This document shows, one piece after another, positions 63,015 through 64,000 of a stretch of 64,000 nt of DNA (position 1 is its first letter; each line of letters begins with the position of its first letter). Source of the stretch: Novosphingobium sp. G106. Its GTDB lineage: Bacteria; Pseudomonadota; Alphaproteobacteria; Sphingomonadales; Sphingomonadaceae. The stretch spans positions 3,658,001 through 3,722,000 of the forward strand of contig NZ_JAHOOZ010000001.1 in the NCBI RefSeq assembly GCF_019075875.1, in the 5' to 3' direction. The position numbers and the translations under genes are program-made. Under the pieces are notes generated by a model. That model searched no databases. It saw nothing but the letters and a program-made list of their open reading frames with translations, and had not been told where the DNA came from.

Positions 63015-64000
63015 CTAATCCTCCCCTCGACTACGATACCAGGCGATGAGCCCCGGCAGGCCGAACAGGCCGAAAAGAAGCGCAAAATAGTTGCTCCATA
63101 TCAAGCCGCCGGCATCCGCCTTTATGTAGACCGAAACGGCCTCGGGCGCTGACCAGGGGCTCGATGCGCTCTGGTAGCTCGTCCCGTCCGTCCAGCTATG
63201 GGCCGAAGTATCGACGACGATGTCATAGGTACCGCGCGGCACGCCCGCGAACTTGGTCACGGTCTGGTGGCTGCCCTCGGTCCAATCGCCGTCGGAATCG
63301 CGGCCGGCGTAATATTCGACAGTGCCGCTGGCCTCGATCGACTGCTGGGTCTGGCGGTCGACCAGGCTGTAGTCGAGATCGACCCAGCGGTTGGTGAAAT
63401 CGGTGGTTCTCGCGGTTACGGTCACGAACTGATAGGGGCGGTTGATCACAAGGCTGCCGACTGTCGTGCTTTTCTCGGGGCCGTCGACGGCGATTTGCAC
63501 CGAATTCGAGACGCTGCTGGTGCCGTAACCGAATGCCGCCATGATCAGCAGGATCAGGAGGCTCGTGCCCGCCGCCAGCAGGAACATGACGGAAAGATCG
63601 CTTTCGCGCATTCCGTCGGCTTGCTGATAGCGCGAACCCATGCGCGACATGAGGCCGTTCGTCGGCGCCGCGCCGGCACCCTCTGGCGCGGCAGTGGCCA
63701 GGCCAAAGGCAACGAGCAGGTCGTGTTCCCGCAACCCGACAAGCTGCGTCCAGTTAGCCTCGTCGGTACCCCACTCGACCGAGAGCGTCTCGTCGCCGCG
63801 GCTGTATGTCATCGCCTGGACGCTGTCCCCGGCACGCACCCGCCAGTAGAATTCGCCGACCACACGATCGGTGGTCGTGGCCGCGGGCGGATAGTCGCGC
63901 GTGAAGCGGCGCCCCCCGCCAGGTCACGCTGTCGTTGTCGCCGTCGGGCTGGTCGAAAAGCATCGTGCCGTACTGCCAGTCGCCCTCGGCGTGGACGAGC
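63015..64000 (-). CDS. DUF4178 family protein, partial at the window edge and frameshifted
   Basis: The gene runs off the right edge. The C-terminal 280 codons are open from 63863 to 63015: VGEFYWRVRAGDSVQAMTYS, the DUF4178 mark, then a membrane helix (VMFLLAAGTSLLILLIMAAFG), a beta-rich extracellular-like part and a second helix near the end (LIWSNYFALLFGLFGLPGLI). Upstream, LVHAEGDWQYGTMLFDQPDG is in another frame. Removing one C from the run at 63912-63917 joins them into TWRGRRFTRDYPPAATTT. It is the first visible gene of the speD operon. Confidence 0.82.

Overview
The window is a GC-rich chromosomal stretch from an alphaproteobacterium, most likely a sphingomonad (Sphingomonas/Novosphingobium type). 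The support is indirect: three large TonB-dependent receptors, an HRxxN-type membrane histidine kinase, Coq4 and UbiG (ubiquinone), HflKC, Tat-type signals, and a long inverted repeat built on the CCGGACTTGATCCGG core often seen between genes in this group. No rRNA, CRISPR array, transposase or prophage gene was seen; there is one tRNA gene (Val, anticodon TAC).

Layout. 1-0.9 kb: start of an RND efflux adaptor running off the left edge, divergent from a TetR regulator with a palindromic operator between them. 0.9-4.3 kb: peroxide defence (ahpC, ahpF) and a membrane HRxxN kinase. 4.3-8 kb: Fur-box-preceded haem/haemoglobin-type TonB receptor with a DUF6607 partner. 8-15 kb: esterase/cupin pair, tRNA-Val, a regulator, and an mrp / molybdenum-hydroxylase large subunit / hemH operon. 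15-24 kb: envelope quality control (hflK, hflC, DegP-like protease, PBP1A, msrB, NfeD + SPFH pair). 24-34 kb: AraC/SDR pair, two tandem dienelactone-hydrolase paralogues, a tyrosine-phosphatase-like protein with an SDR, then a TonB receptor + glycerophosphodiesterase pair with a possible Pho box. 34-36 kb: a beta-helix/FG-GAP repeat protein with six 153-bp units. 36-45 kb: VOC protein, purU, nitronate monooxygenase, katG under a 31-bp OxyR-like dyad, coq4/TetR, DUF3667, lysC, ubiG. 45.7-51.8 kb: a four-gene phospho/methyl signalling operon (CHASE3 hybrid kinase, CheR, CheB, REC-kinase). 52-59 kb: an orphan TonB receptor, a low-GC 2OG-Fe(II) dioxygenase gene and another hybrid kinase. 59-64 kb: a tight six-gene operon (DUF4178, a 47-aa secreted protein, DUF350, membrane spermidine-synthase-like protein, FAD oxidoreductase, SpeD) that runs off the right edge.

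How it fits together. Two peroxide-defence loci (ahpCF and katG) each carry dyads in their control regions. Iron and haem are handled by a Fur-type receptor and ferrochelatase. Phosphate scavenging may link the 29.5-kb receptor with the phosphodiesterase. The best candidates for undescribed biology are the polyamine-like membrane operon at the right edge, the CheR/CheB-coupled kinase operon and the beta-helix/FG-GAP protein.

Quality note. Reading frames break or shift at three short C/G runs (16259-16263, probably 21734-21739, and 63912-63917). The hflK and DUF4178 genes look intact if one base is added or removed, so single-base homopolymer errors in the assembly are likely.
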